This document shows positions 32,063-40,542 of a stretch of 64,000 nucleotides of DNA, piece after piece. A program made the translations under genes and the position numbers. Positions within the stretch are counted from its first letter, which is position 1. Every line of letters starts with the position of its first letter. This stretch comes from an uncultured Oscillospiraceae bacterium. Lineage in GTDB: Bacteria; Bacillota; Clostridia; Oscillospirales; Oscillospiraceae. A model generated the notes under the pieces. The model was not told where the DNA came from. It searched no databases and worked only from the letters and a program-made list of their open reading frames with translations. The DNA is taken from the NCBI GenBank assembly GCA_910585815.1, contig CAJUFJ010000004.1:1-64000 (forward strand), written 5' to 3'.

Positions 32063-33042
32063 TGGAGCCGAAAATCAGTGTAATTGTGCCGGTGTACCGG
32101 GTGGAGGCCTATGTGGAACGGTGTCTGGCCTCGCTTGCGGCTCAGACCTGGTCCCATATGGAGGTCATCATGATCGACGACGGCTCCCCCGACGGCAGCG
32201 GCCGAATCTGCGACGGCTGGGCCGCCCGCGACAAGCGGTTTCAGGTGGTCCACCTCCCGGAAAACCGGGGGCTCTCCGCCGCCCGGAATGAGGGGGTGAG
32301 CCGGGCCTCGGGGGAATATATCGCCTTTGTGGACTCCGACGACTATGTGGAGCCCGAGCTGCTGAAAACGCTGTACCGCGCACTGACAGAGGGCAGGGCG
32401 GATATCAGTGCCTGCGGAGATGTGGGTCTGGGGCTGAGGACGGGGCCCGCCCAGGTCCTATCACCGGAGGAGGCGGCCCGCTGTCTGGCCCGGCGCACCC
32501 ACTTCCTTTGGACGGTCTGGGGCAAGCTGTTCCCGGCGGAGCTGGTAAAGGATATCCCCTTTGACGGGCAGGCGTTTTGCTGCGAGGACCTCCTGTTTTT
32601 CTATCAAATCCTACAGCGGGCCGGCCGGATCGCTTATGTGCCGGACCCGCTCTATCACTATGTCTACCGGGAAGGAAGCCTGGTTAACAATGGTGTGACC
32701 AGTAAACGCTGTACGGTGCTCTCCGTGCTGGACGGGATCTGTGAGGACGCCGCCGCGTGCTTCCCGGAGGGGGAGGCCTGTTTCCGGCAGGTGGCCCTGG
32801 ATACCGCCGCCCGGCTGGCCATGCAGGCCGTGGAAAGCGGGGCGGAGGGCGGTCTGGAGGACTGCCTGGGGCGGTTTCGCGCGGATACCCGCCGGCATTT
32901 CCGCTGGCGCGCGTGGGGCCTGTGCCCGGACCTAAAGAGCGGAGCGGCGGAGCTGGCGCTGCTGGCCGGCGTGCCGGCGTTTAAGGGGCTGGCCGCGGCC
33001 TACCGGCTGGTAAAACGCCTGAGGCAGAAGGTGAGGGGGTGA
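32059..33042 (+). CDS. Glycosyltransferase family 2 (copy 2 of tandem pair)
   Basis: A 327-residue GT-A enzyme with the same motif series as its neighbour (ISVIVPVYRVEAYVERCLASLAAQTW, IDDGSPDGSG, ENRGLSAARNEGV, FVDSDD, VWGKLFPAELV, CCEDLLFFY). The two evidently arose by tandem duplication and probably diverged to use different acceptors or donors. Start overlaps the previous stop (ATGA); a second ATG at 32062 is possible. Confidence 0.9.
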   Translation: MMEPKISVIVPVYRVEAYVERCLASLAAQTWSHMEVIMIDDGSPDGSGRICDGWAARDKRFQVVHLPENRGLSAARNEGVSRASGEYIAFVDSDDYVEPELLKTLYRALTEGRADISACGDVGLGLRTGPAQVLSPEEAARCLARRTHFLWTVWGKLFPAELVKDIPFDGQAFCCEDLLFFYQILQRAGRIAYVPDPLYHYVYREGSLVNNGVTSKRCTVLSVLDGICEDAAACFPEGEACFRQVALDTAARLAMQAVESGAEGGLEDCLGRFRADTRRHFRWRAWGLCPDLKSGAAELALLAGVPAFKGLAAAYRLVKRLRQKVRG

Positions 33043-33051
33043 CGGAGCCCG

Positions 33052-34572
33052 ATGGACCAGGGGGCGCGTATCCGAAAAAATATCAAATATGCCGTGGCGG
33101 GGGAACTTCTGCTGGCCGTGCTGAAATTTATATCCCGCCGGGTCTTCGTCCTTATGCTGGGGCGGGAGTATTTGGGGCTGAACGGGCTTTTTACCGATGT
33201 GCTCTCCATGCTCTCCCTGGCAGAGCTGGGGTTCAGCGTCTCCATCACCTACAGCCTCTACCGCCCGGTGGCCCAGGGGGACACGGAGCTGATCAAGTCG
33301 CTGATTCGGCTGTACCGGCGGGTGTATTGGACCGTCGGCCTGGTGGTTCTGGCCGTGGGACTGTCCTTGACCCCCTTCCTGCGCTTCTTTGTGAAGGAGA
33401 TGCCCAGGGATATCCCCCATATCCCGCTGATCTATGTGCTGAACCTGGCCAACGCCAGTGTCTCCTATTTTTTTGCCTATAAATCCACCCTGCTCTTTGT
33501 GCATCAAAAGAAGTATTTGGAGACGGCCATCCGGGCCGGGGTGTCGCTGGCCGCCACCGGGGCACAGATCGGGGTGCTGGTGCTTACCCGTAATTACCTC
33601 TATTATCTGTTTCTTGCCATCGCGGCCACGGTGGTGCAGAACGCCGCTGTCTCGTGGAACGCCGACCGGCTGTACCCCTATCTGCGGGAAAAGGACGTCC
33701 GTCCGCTGCCTGCGGAAGTCCTGGCGGAGCTCCGCCGCAACGTGCGGGCCATGCTGCTCCACCGCATCGGGGCGGTGGCGGTGTTCAACACGGACAATCT
33801 GCTGATCTCTAAGTTTGTGGGAGTGGCCGCCGCCGGGCTGTACTCCAACTATATGATGATACGGGGCTTTCTGAACATCCTGGTCAGCGCGCTGTTCGAC
33901 GCCATTACGCCCGCCCTGGGAAATCTGACCGCAACGCAGCCGGAAGAACACGGGCGGACGGCCTTCCGACGCCTGAATTTTTTCTCTGCGTGGCTCTTTG
34001 GCTGGATGAGCATTTGCCTGTTCTGTCTCTACGACCCGTTTATTGACATCTGGCTGGGCCAGGGCTATCTGCTGTCCAGGCCTGCGGTGCTGCTGATTGT
34101 GCTGAACTTTTATGTAAATAGCATGCGTATTCCTGTAAATAACACCAAAAGCGTCCTGGGCCTCTTTTGGGACGACCGCTACAAGTCGATTCTGGAGGCG
34201 GTTTTTAACCTGGTGCTCTCGGTGCTGCTGGCCCGGCGGTGGGGCGTTGCCGGCATCCTGACCGGGACGCTGATCAGCACGCTGGCCTTCCCCTTCTGGT
34301 GTGAGCCGCTGGTCCTGCACCGCCGGGGGCTGCGAATTTCCCCCTGGACGTACTTTGCCGGTTACGGGGCGCATCTGGCGGTGACCGTCGCCGCCGGAGG
34401 GCTGACCTGGCTGCTGTGCCGTCCGGCCGGCGGCGGATTTGGATGGTTTTTGTGGCGGTGCCTGCTCTGCGTGCTGGTGCCCAACGTGGTTTACCTGATT
34501 GTATACCGACAGACAGAGGAGTTGACATTTTTTAAAAGGGAGGGAAGGGCCGTTTTAAAGAGGCTGCTGTAA
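33052..34572 (+). CDS. Wzx-like polysaccharide flippase
   Basis: A 506-residue membrane protein with twelve to fourteen hydrophobic helices of the MVF/polysaccharide-biosynthesis family (IRKNIKYAVAGELLLAVLKFISRRVFVLMLGREYLGLNGLFTDVLSMLSLAELG at the start, NTDNLLISKFVGVAAAGLYSNY mid-protein). Moves lipid-linked repeat units across the membrane. Last gene of the operon; a hairpin with T-run follows at 34619. Confidence 0.92.
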   Translation: MDQGARIRKNIKYAVAGELLLAVLKFISRRVFVLMLGREYLGLNGLFTDVLSMLSLAELGFSVSITYSLYRPVAQGDTELIKSLIRLYRRVYWTVGLVVLAVGLSLTPFLRFFVKEMPRDIPHIPLIYVLNLANASVSYFFAYKSTLLFVHQKKYLETAIRAGVSLAATGAQIGVLVLTRNYLYYLFLAIAATVVQNAAVSWNADRLYPYLREKDVRPLPAEVLAELRRNVRAMLLHRIGAVAVFNTDNLLISKFVGVAAAGLYSNYMMIRGFLNILVSALFDAITPALGNLTATQPEEHGRTAFRRLNFFSAWLFGWMSICLFCLYDPFIDIWLGQGYLLSRPAVLLIVLNFYVNSMRIPVNNTKSVLGLFWDDRYKSILEAVFNLVLSVLLARRWGVAGILTGTLISTLAFPFWCEPLVLHRRGLRISPWTYFAGYGAHLAVTVAAGGLTWLLCRPAGGGFGWFLWRCLLCVLVPNVVYLIVYRQTEELTFFKREGRAVLKRLL

Positions 34573-34618
34573 GGCCCGGACGCCTGCGGCGGCCCGGCGG
34601 AAGGAGGAGAATTCCGGA

Positions 34619-34644
34619 AAAAAGGGCTTCCCTTTTTAAAAGGG
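34619..34644 (+). terminator. Terminator of the polysaccharide operon, with alternative pairing
   Basis: AAAAAGGG-CTT-CCCTTTTT (34619-34637) is a compact hairpin; its right arm can also pair with AAAAGGG (34638-34644). The next promoter's -10 (34651) is just beyond. Confidence 0.6.
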
Positions 34645-34647
34645 CTG

Positions 34648-34769
34648 TGGTATACTGAACCGGCAAAGTCTCCCACCTCTGCCGGAGGGAAATTCCCGTG
34701 TTGCTCCGGCAAATCTGGCAGGCTTTTCCTGTGCATTCGGGTAAGATTTTATAAAGGAGCGAGAAAGAC
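34648..34769 (+). promoter_or_regulatory. Extended -10 promoter and structured leader of the chemoreceptor gene
   Basis: TG-G-TATACT (34648-34656) is an extended -10; a good -35 is absent. The leader (about 34663-34769) contains CCGGCA (34660-34665), TGCCGGA (34680-34686) and TCCGGCA (34705-34711): the middle block can pair with either outer one, giving mutually exclusive stems, with GGGAA/TTCCC inside the second. This is switch-like, but it does not match the cyclic-di-GMP riboswitch consensus that I know. Confidence 0.5.
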
Positions 34770-36764
34770 GTGGCCTGGAAACGTACGGACTCCCGAGCCC
34801 GGGAGAAAAAGAGGAGCCTCAACGGCAGAATTTTAAAAAATACCATCCTGAACATTCTGGTGCTGGTGGTGGTATGCTGCGGAATCATGGCGGCGGCCAT
34901 GCAGTCGCTGGCCAACAGCATCCTGCTGGACAGCCTGCAGCCCATGGCCCGGCAGTCGGCCAAGACGGTGGAGGCCAATATCCACATGCTGGCCGACCGC
35001 ATGATGACCATAGCGGGGGATACCCGCATCACCGAGCCCGCCGACAACAGTTGGGCCGTCCGTCAGGGGGTGTTGGAGGAGGCGGCTGAGATCTATGAGC
35101 TGCATACCATCGGCTTCTATAACCTGAACGGCAGTCTGGTCCAGGGCATTGACGGCGCGCCCGATAGCCTGGACAGCGGCTTTTTCGCCCTTTTGAAGGA
35201 GACCGACAACCTGACCACCGATGACTCTACCATCTATCAGGGCAGGCTGGGCATCACCATGGGGATGCCGGTGAAGGCAGAGGGAGAGACCGTGCTGTAT
35301 GTGGTGGGCGTCTATAAGTACGACACCCTCAACGACGTAATCAGCAGCATCAACCTGGGCCGGCACGGTATGGCCTACATGGTGAGCCACGATGGGATCG
35401 TCACCGGCCACCCGGACCAGTCTGTGGTGCTGTCCGGCCGGACCCTGTCCCAGATGTGCGGCGAAAGCCAGAAGACGGTGGACCGTGTGGTCAGCCACGA
35501 GACCGGCGCGGCGGAGTTCCGGGCGGACGGCAAGACCATGCTGGCCGCCTTCTCCCCCATCCGGGGCACCGAGTGGTCCCTGGTGATTCAGCTCCCCAAG
35601 GCGGACTACAGCTCCTACATCAACGGCGCTATGGTGGTGTCGGTACTGGCCACCATGGCGGTGCTGGTGGTGTCGATTTTGGTGGTGCTGAAGCTGGCCC
35701 GGTCCATCTCCCGCCCGGTGAAAAGCGTCACCGACCGGATGGTGGCCCTGTCGGGCGGCGACCTGCACACCGAGGTGATCCAGGTCCAGTCGGGCGACGA
35801 GCTGGAGGTGCTCACTCAGACCCTGGGGGTGACGGTGGAGAGCGTCAACCGCTACATATCAGACATCCAGCAGGTGCTGACCCATGTGGCGGGCGGAAAC
35901 CTGCGGGCGGAGCCCCAGGTGGACTATAAGGGGGATTTCGCCCTGATCCGCACCAGCCTGAACACCATCATTCAGTCCATGAACGAGACCATCCTGGGCT
36001 TTGAGGCGGCGGCCAGCCGTCTGGCGGAGATGTCTGAGGAGCTCAACGGCCAGTCCGGCCAGCTCCAGCACGCCTCGGTGGAGCAGACCAAGTCCACCGA
36101 GGAGCTGGTGCAGGAGGTGGCCCATGTGAAGGAGCGCCTGGCCAGCGTGACGAACAGCAGCAATCAGACCCGGACCAAGACCGGGGAGATCGCCCAGTGC
36201 ATCCAGGAGGCCAACACCCGCATGGACGCCCTCTCCGAGGCTATGGACGGCATCAGCGCCAACGCCCAGAAGATTACACAGATTGCCAAGTCCATTGAGG
36301 ACATCGCCTTCCAGACCGGCATCCTGGCCATCAACGCCTCGGTGGAGGCGGCCCGGGCGGGCAGCGCCGGAAAGGGCTTCGCCGTGGTGGCCGAGGAGGT
36401 CCGGCAGCTGGCCTCCCGGAGCAGCGAGGCCGCCCAGAGCGCCGCAGATACGGTGAACAGCACCAGAGCCATGATCCAGACCGGCGTGGAGCTGACCGCC
36501 GACACCGCCGGCTCGCTCCAGAACATCTCCGCCGTCTCCAGCCAGATCGGCGGCATCACCGACCAGCTGGTGGCGGCCGTCCAGGGACAGGAGAGCGCCC
36601 TGGCCATCATGGAGGAGCGGATCGGGACCATCTTCTCCATCGCGGAGCGGAACCTGCAAAACGCCACCGGCACAGAGCAGTCCAGCGGGCTGCTGGCCAA
36701 GGAGGCGGAGGCCCTCCGCTTCCAGGTGCAGCGGTTTAAGGTAAAGGAGGAACGGGGCAGATGA
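34770..36764 (+). CDS. Methyl-accepting chemotaxis protein with Cache-type sensor
   Basis: A 664-residue transmembrane receptor: helix 1 (about 27-49), a double-Cache-like extracytoplasmic sensor (about 50-285; NLGRHGMAYMVSHDGIVTGHPD), helix 2 (about 290-312), HAMP (about 313-368), a second HAMP-like stretch and a signalling domain whose tip is IEDIAFQTGILAINASVEAARAGSAGKGFAVVAEEVRQLA. GTG 34770 with AAAGGAG ten bases upstream. It overlaps the following lipoprotein gene (ATGA). Confidence 0.93.
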   Translation: MAWKRTDSRAREKKRSLNGRILKNTILNILVLVVVCCGIMAAAMQSLANSILLDSLQPMARQSAKTVEANIHMLADRMMTIAGDTRITEPADNSWAVRQGVLEEAAEIYELHTIGFYNLNGSLVQGIDGAPDSLDSGFFALLKETDNLTTDDSTIYQGRLGITMGMPVKAEGETVLYVVGVYKYDTLNDVISSINLGRHGMAYMVSHDGIVTGHPDQSVVLSGRTLSQMCGESQKTVDRVVSHETGAAEFRADGKTMLAAFSPIRGTEWSLVIQLPKADYSSYINGAMVVSVLATMAVLVVSILVVLKLARSISRPVKSVTDRMVALSGGDLHTEVIQVQSGDELEVLTQTLGVTVESVNRYISDIQQVLTHVAGGNLRAEPQVDYKGDFALIRTSLNTIIQSMNETILGFEAAASRLAEMSEELNGQSGQLQHASVEQTKSTEELVQEVAHVKERLASVTNSSNQTRTKTGEIAQCIQEANTRMDALSEAMDGISANAQKITQIAKSIEDIAFQTGILAINASVEAARAGSAGKGFAVVAEEVRQLASRSSEAAQSAADTVNSTRAMIQTGVELTADTAGSLQNISAVSSQIGGITDQLVAAVQGQESALAIMEERIGTIFSIAERNLQNATGTEQSSGLLAKEAEALRFQVQRFKVKEERGR

Positions 36765-37201
36765 AACGGATACTGAGTCTTGTACTGGCCCTGCTGCTGG
36801 CGGCGTCGCTGACGGCCTGCGGGGATAAGACAGCCCTTCAGGACGGCTACTACACCGCCCAGGCCGCCGAATTCAGCCACGGCTGGAAAGAGTTTATCAC
36901 CATCATGGTGAAGGGCGGCAGCATCGTCTCGGTGGAGTACAACGCCGAAAATGCCAGCGGCTTTATCAAGAGCTGGGACAACGCCTATATGCAGAACATG
37001 CTCCACAGCAATGGGACCTATCCCAACGAGTACACCCGCTATTACGCCGGACAGTTGCTGAAGGGGCAGGGGGAGGGCACAATTGACGCCCTGGCCGGGG
37101 CCTCCTCCTCCCACGGCTCCTTCCAGAAGCTGGCCGCCGCAGTGGTGGAACAGGCCCGGAAGGGCGATTCCAGCATCGTGTTTGTGGACACAGCCCATTA
37201 A
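36761..37201 (+). CDS. Lipoprotein with FMN-binding-like domain
   Basis: A 146-residue lipoprotein: signal peptide with LTAC lipobox (C20), then DGYYTAQAAEFSHGWKEFITIMVKGGSIVSVEYNAENASG and DALAGASSSHGSFQKL. The latter resembles the D-x-x-S/T-G-A-S/T-x-S/T flavinylation motif of FMN-binding domains (RnfG/NqrC type), although the first Ser/Thr is alanine here. It is coupled to the chemoreceptor by ATGA overlap, so it may present a ligand or redox signal to it. Ends at a hairpin (37207). Confidence 0.72.
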   Translation: MKRILSLVLALLLAASLTACGDKTALQDGYYTAQAAEFSHGWKEFITIMVKGGSIVSVEYNAENASGFIKSWDNAYMQNMLHSNGTYPNEYTRYYAGQLLKGQGEGTIDALAGASSSHGSFQKLAAAVVEQARKGDSSIVFVDTAH

Positions 37202-37206
37202 ACCAG

Positions 37207-37240
37207 GAAGCGCCTCCGCCCAAGCCGGCGGGGGCGTTTC
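37207..37240 (+). terminator. Likely terminator after the lipoprotein gene
   Basis: GAAGCGCCTCCGCC pairs with GGCGGGGGCGTTTC (two G-U wobbles) a few bases after the stop. The T-tract is weak. Confidence 0.55.
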
Positions 37241-37261
37241 CGGCTGTTGCACTTGCCTCAT

Positions 37262-37437
37262 AATTTTAGGAAAACTGACGAATGTAGGGCAAGGGCTCTG
37301 CCCTTGCCTTATTCCGTCGCCGCTTTATCCCCATACGGGGATAGGCAGAGGGGAACCCCTGCCCTCGTCTTCCCGATGCCGTTTTATCCCCTTACGGGGA
37401 TAGGCAGGGGTAGAACCCCTGCCCTACATGACGTACG
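37262..37437. repeat. MITE-like element, family C
   Basis: AATTTTAGGAAAACTGACGAATGTAGGGC...GCCCTACATGACGTAC, with two internal TTATCCCCnTACGGGGATA hairpins. Same layout as the 59742 copy with one extra internal module. It fills most of the 304-bp gap before the YitT-like gene. No frame. Confidence 0.75.
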
Positions 37438-37440
37438 GGG

Positions 37441-37471
37441 TTGCCTTTTGGAGCATAATCTGGTATGCTCC
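37441..37471 (+). promoter_or_regulatory. Promoter with overlapping palindrome, YitT-like gene
   Basis: TTGCCT (37441-37446), 17 bp, TATGCT (37464-37469). GGAGCATA-ATCTGG-TATGCTCC (37450-37471), a perfect 8-bp dyad, covers the spacer and -10, as expected for a repressor site. Confidence 0.55.
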
Positions 37472-37505
37472 CAGATAATTAAACGGAAAAGAGGACGGTT
37501 CCATC

Positions 37506-38102
37506 GTGAAGCTGAAACCCACATCCTGCGCGGTGGCGCTGTTCAGCAGCGCCTTTCTGGCCTTCGGGCTGTACCATGTCCACTCCTTCTCCGGGGTAAC
37601 GGAGGGGGGCGTGCTGGGCATGACCCTGCTGCTGGAGCACTGGCTCCACATCTCCCCGGCGGTGTCCGGCTTTGTGATGAACGCGGTGTGCTACGCGGCG
37701 GGATGGCGGCTGCTGGGCCGGGCGTTCATCGGCTACTCCGCCGTCGCGGCGGCGGGCTTTTCCCTGGCCTATAAAATATTTGAGCAGTTCCCGCCCCTGT
37801 GGCCCGGTTTGGCCGAACTGCCGCTGGCCGCGTCGGTGCTGGGGGCGGTATTTGTGGGCGTGGGGGCCGGGCTGTGCGTCCGGGTGGGGGGTGCCACCGG
37901 CGGGGACGACGCCCTGGCCATGTGCCTCGCCCGTATGACCGGCTGGGATATCCAGTGGATCTACCTGCTGTCCGACTTTTCGGTGCTGGCCCTGTCTGTG
38001 AGCTACATCCCCCTGGAGCGCATCGGCTGGTCGGTGCTGACGGTGGTGCTCTCCGGCCAGATCATCGGGGTGATTCAGAAGGTTGGGAGAAAAGATTTCT
38101 GA
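37506..38102 (+). CDS. YitT/DUF161-like membrane protein
   Basis: A 198-residue protein with five to six hydrophobic helices and the motifs FSGVTEGGVLGMTLLLEHWL and VRVGGATGGDDALAMCLA, which recall the duplicated G-G-T-x-G-x-D element of YitT proteins. The cytoplasmic DUF2179 tail of full-length members is missing. Substrate unknown. GTG 37506 start; the ribosome site (AGAGGAC) is weak. A perfect palindrome overlaps its promoter. Confidence 0.72.
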   Translation: MKLKPTSCAVALFSSAFLAFGLYHVHSFSGVTEGGVLGMTLLLEHWLHISPAVSGFVMNAVCYAAGWRLLGRAFIGYSAVAAAGFSLAYKIFEQFPPLWPGLAELPLAASVLGAVFVGVGAGLCVRVGGATGGDDALAMCLARMTGWDIQWIYLLSDFSVLALSVSYIPLERIGWSVLTVVLSGQIIGVIQKVGRKDF

Positions 38103-38174
38103 ATAACCGTTATTTCTGCCCGGATTTTTGCCGATAGTTACAACAGTGACAGACGGGAAAGGGGGAGAAATGCT

Positions 38175-38921
38175 GTGAGTGGTATGAGCATATCGGGGGT
38201 TGGGGGAGCTGCGGGCTATCCCGGCCCGTCCGCCGGCCGGCCGCCCGCCTCTCCCGCAAATGAGGAGCAGCAGGCCCTGGTGGACGCCCTCCGGGAGGAG
38301 CAGGAGGGCCAGCCCGATCTGGCGGAGATGATAAAGGAGGCCCGGGAGAAGGCGGCGGAACGGGAGGAGATGTTTAAGCTCCCCAAGAACAGCCGCCGGT
38401 ACGGCGACACGGCCATCATCGCCTACTCCAAGCTGGCCCGGGCCAGGAGTCTGGGGGAGGTGGATGCCGCCTCCGGCTACGCCCGGCGGCAGATCGCCCA
38501 GCTGCGGGCGGCCAAGCGGAGCGACAGCGACAACGCCGACCGCATCCAGGCGGCCATCAACCAGCTGCAAAAGGCGGTGAACCGGGCGGGGCGAAAAAAG
38601 CGGGAGATTTCCCAGGAGAAGCTCACCGCCAAGCGCCATGCCAAGCTGGAGAAGGAGAAGCGCACCCGAGAGGCCAAGCGCCTGCGCCACCAGCTGAAGT
38701 GCCGTCAGACCCAGCGGATGATTCGGGAGTCGGGCTACCTGCGGGAGGCGGAGGTTGACAATCGCTTTCAGGACCAGATTGCTGCCAGCAAGCTGGAAAT
38801 GCGTAACCAGATGCAGGAGCTGATAGACCAGACAAAGGTGCCGGTGGAGACCGCCGTTCAGCAGTACGCCGCCGCCTCGGCGGAGCCTGCGCCCGCCCCT
38901 GAAATCAGTGTGGAAGCATAA
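38175..38921 (+). CDS. Coiled-coil protein of unknown function
   Basis: A 248-residue soluble protein: Gly/Pro/Ala-rich N-terminus (1-30), then very charged helices (about 35-215) rich in Lys, Arg, Glu and Ala with long coiled-coil potential (KKREISQEKLTAKRHAKLEKEKR), and an Ala/Pro tail. No signal peptide and no family recognised. GTG 38175 or ATG 38184 could start it (GGGGGAG upstream). It ends at a terminator shared with rnpB. Confidence 0.72.
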   Translation: MSGMSISGVGGAAGYPGPSAGRPPASPANEEQQALVDALREEQEGQPDLAEMIKEAREKAAEREEMFKLPKNSRRYGDTAIIAYSKLARARSLGEVDAASGYARRQIAQLRAAKRSDSDNADRIQAAINQLQKAVNRAGRKKREISQEKLTAKRHAKLEKEKRTREAKRLRHQLKCRQTQRMIRESGYLREAEVDNRFQDQIAASKLEMRNQMQELIDQTKVPVETAVQQYAAASAEPAPAPEISVEA

Positions 38922-38924
38922 AAC

Positions 38925-38960
38925 GAAAACCGCCGTGGAAAAAATCCACAGCGGTTTTTC
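38925..38960. terminator. Bidirectional terminator shared with rnpB
   Basis: AAAACCGCCGTGGA / TCCACAGCGGTTTT with A-rich loop and TTTTT after (AAAA before). It ends both the coiled-coil gene and, in the other direction, RNase P RNA. Confidence 0.85.
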
Positions 38961-38965
38961 TCATG

Positions 38966-39326
38966 TTGCAGAAAGCCTGTAAGCCGGGTTCTGTCTTTTA
39001 AGACAGCCATCTATCTCGACGCGTCATTGCTGACGCGCTCTAGCCGCCTCCCCGGGACGGCCGGGCCGGCCTGTATGTCCCTCCACGGCGTTGCTCCGGA
39101 TAGAGTTTACAGCGATGGGCACTTTTACGCGCCATCGGGTGAGCTCTTACCTCGCCTTTCCATCCTTACCGGCCGGCGAAAAGCCGGCCGGCGGTCTATT
39201 TCTGTTGCACTTTTCCTAGGGTCGCCCCCGGCGGGTGTTACCCGTTATCCTTGCCCTGCGGAGCCCGGACTTTCCTCACAGGCGGGCCTTTCGCCCCGCC
39301 CGCGCGGCTGTCCAGCTTACTGCAAA
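38966..39326 (-). ncRNA. rnpB: RNase P RNA, bacterial type A
   Basis: On the minus strand the RNA begins TTGCAGTAAGCTGGACAGCC, contains the near-universal GAGGAAAGTCCGGGCTCC and GGGTAACACCCG blocks, AGAAATAGACCG, and ends ACAGAACCCGGCTTACAGGC before CTGCAA, which closes helix P1 with the 5' end. Catalytic RNA that trims tRNA 5' leaders. A consensus promoter lies upstream (39359-39331). Ends are set by P1 pairing and may be off by a few bases. Confidence 0.95.
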
Positions 39327-39330
39327 GGGT

Positions 39331-39359
39331 ATCATACAGGAAAATGGACCGAATGTCAA
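39331..39359 (-). promoter_or_regulatory. rnpB promoter
   Basis: TTGACA (39359-39354), 17 bp, TATGAT (39336-39331) on the minus strand, a few bases before the RNA 5' end. Confidence 0.85.
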
Positions 39360-39386
39360 ATGCCAGGAAAAATTTTCTTCTCCGGG

Positions 39387-39415
39387 TTGAGTATTTTTTT
39401 GGAATGTGTTAGAAT
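39387..39415 (+). promoter_or_regulatory. ddl-murF promoter
   Basis: TTGAGT (39387-39392), 17 bp, TAGAAT (39410-39415) on the plus strand, back to back with the rnpB promoter. Confidence 0.75.
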
Positions 39416-39498
39416 ATCTTACTAATGATAAAATGACGTTGGTATGCCTATCTCCGGGGAAGGGGCCTTCCCCAGAATCTGAAATGAGGGATTGATCG

Positions 39499-40542
39499 AT
39501 GAAAGTTTTAGTGTTGGCGGGCGGCTTGAGCCCGGAGCGCAATGTGTCGCTGTCGTCCGGGGCTATGGTGTGCCAGGCCCTGCGGGACCGGGGCCATCAG
39601 GTGGCGCTGATGGACCTGTTCTACGGCCTGGATGGGGCGCTGAATGGGGACAATCTCTATGTGGCCCCCATTCCCGACACGTACAAGCGGGTGGCCCGGG
39701 AGGCCCCCGACCTGGAGCAGCTGCGGGCCAGCCGGCCCGGCCCCTCCGCCATCGGTGACGGCGTTCTGGAGATGTGCGCCGGGGCAGACGTGGTCTATCT
39801 AGCCCTCCACGGCGCCTGCGGCGAGGACGGCCGCATTCAGGCCGCCCTGGACCTGCTGGGAGTGCCTTACACCGGCTCGGGTTGCCTGGGCTCCGCCATC
39901 GCCATGGACAAAGACCTCACCAAGCGGCTGGTGGCCGGCAAGGTGAAAACCCCCCGGTGGGAGACCGTCACCGTGACGGAGGAGAACATCGCCCAGATTA
40001 TGGAGCGCACCCAGCTGCCTGCGGTGGTGAAGCCCATCGCCAGCGGCTCCTCCATCGGGGTGTACATCGCCAAAAAGCCGGGTGAGCTGCAAAAGGCCCT
40101 GGAGGCCAGCGTCAAGCTGGGGGGGCGCACTGTAATTGAGGAGTACATCCGGGGCCGGGAGATCCAGGTGGCGGTGCTGGGGGACAGGGCCCTGCCCTCC
40201 ATCGAGATCATCCCCCGGGAGGGCTTTTACGACTACGCCAACAAGTACCAGCCCGGGGCGGCCCATGAGATTTGCCCCGCCCGCATCCCCAGGGAGTGGG
40301 AGCAGGCCATCGGTGACGCCGCCCTCACCGTCTTCCGCACCATCGGCCTGTCGGTCTACGCCCGGGCCGACTTCATCGTCACCTCGGACGGCACCCCCTA
40401 TTTTCTGGAAATCAACACCCTGCCCGGCATGACTCCCACCAGCCTGGTGCCCCAGGAGGCGGCGGCGGTGGGCATCGACTATGGCAAGCTGTGTGAGACC
40501 ATTATCCAGATGTCGCTGGAGGCCCGGAAGGAGGGACTGTGA
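39499..40542 (+). CDS. ddl: D-alanine--D-alanine ligase
   Basis: A 347-residue ATP-grasp ligase making D-Ala-D-Ala for peptidoglycan: LAGGLSPERNVSLSSG at the N-terminus, LHGACGEDGRIQAALDLLGVPYTGSG, ATP-binding VVKPIASGSSIGVYIA, and metal-binding FLEINTLPGMTPTSLVPQEA. The omega-loop does not show the vancomycin-type D-Lac signature to my reading. The stop overlaps murF by one base. Confidence 0.94.
   Translation: MKVLVLAGGLSPERNVSLSSGAMVCQALRDRGHQVALMDLFYGLDGALNGDNLYVAPIPDTYKRVAREAPDLEQLRASRPGPSAIGDGVLEMCAGADVVYLALHGACGEDGRIQAALDLLGVPYTGSGCLGSAIAMDKDLTKRLVAGKVKTPRWETVTVTEENIAQIMERTQLPAVVKPIASGSSIGVYIAKKPGELQKALEASVKLGGRTVIEEYIRGREIQVAVLGDRALPSIEIIPREGFYDYANKYQPGAAHEICPARIPREWEQAIGDAALTVFRTIGLSVYARADFIVTSDGTPYFLEINTLPGMTPTSLVPQEAAAVGIDYGKLCETIIQMSLEARKEGL

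Noticed and set aside
34660..34769. Possible cyclic-di-GMP riboswitch before the chemoreceptor gene
   Set aside because: The conserved bases of the GEMM motif that I know are missing; kept only as an unclassified structured leader.
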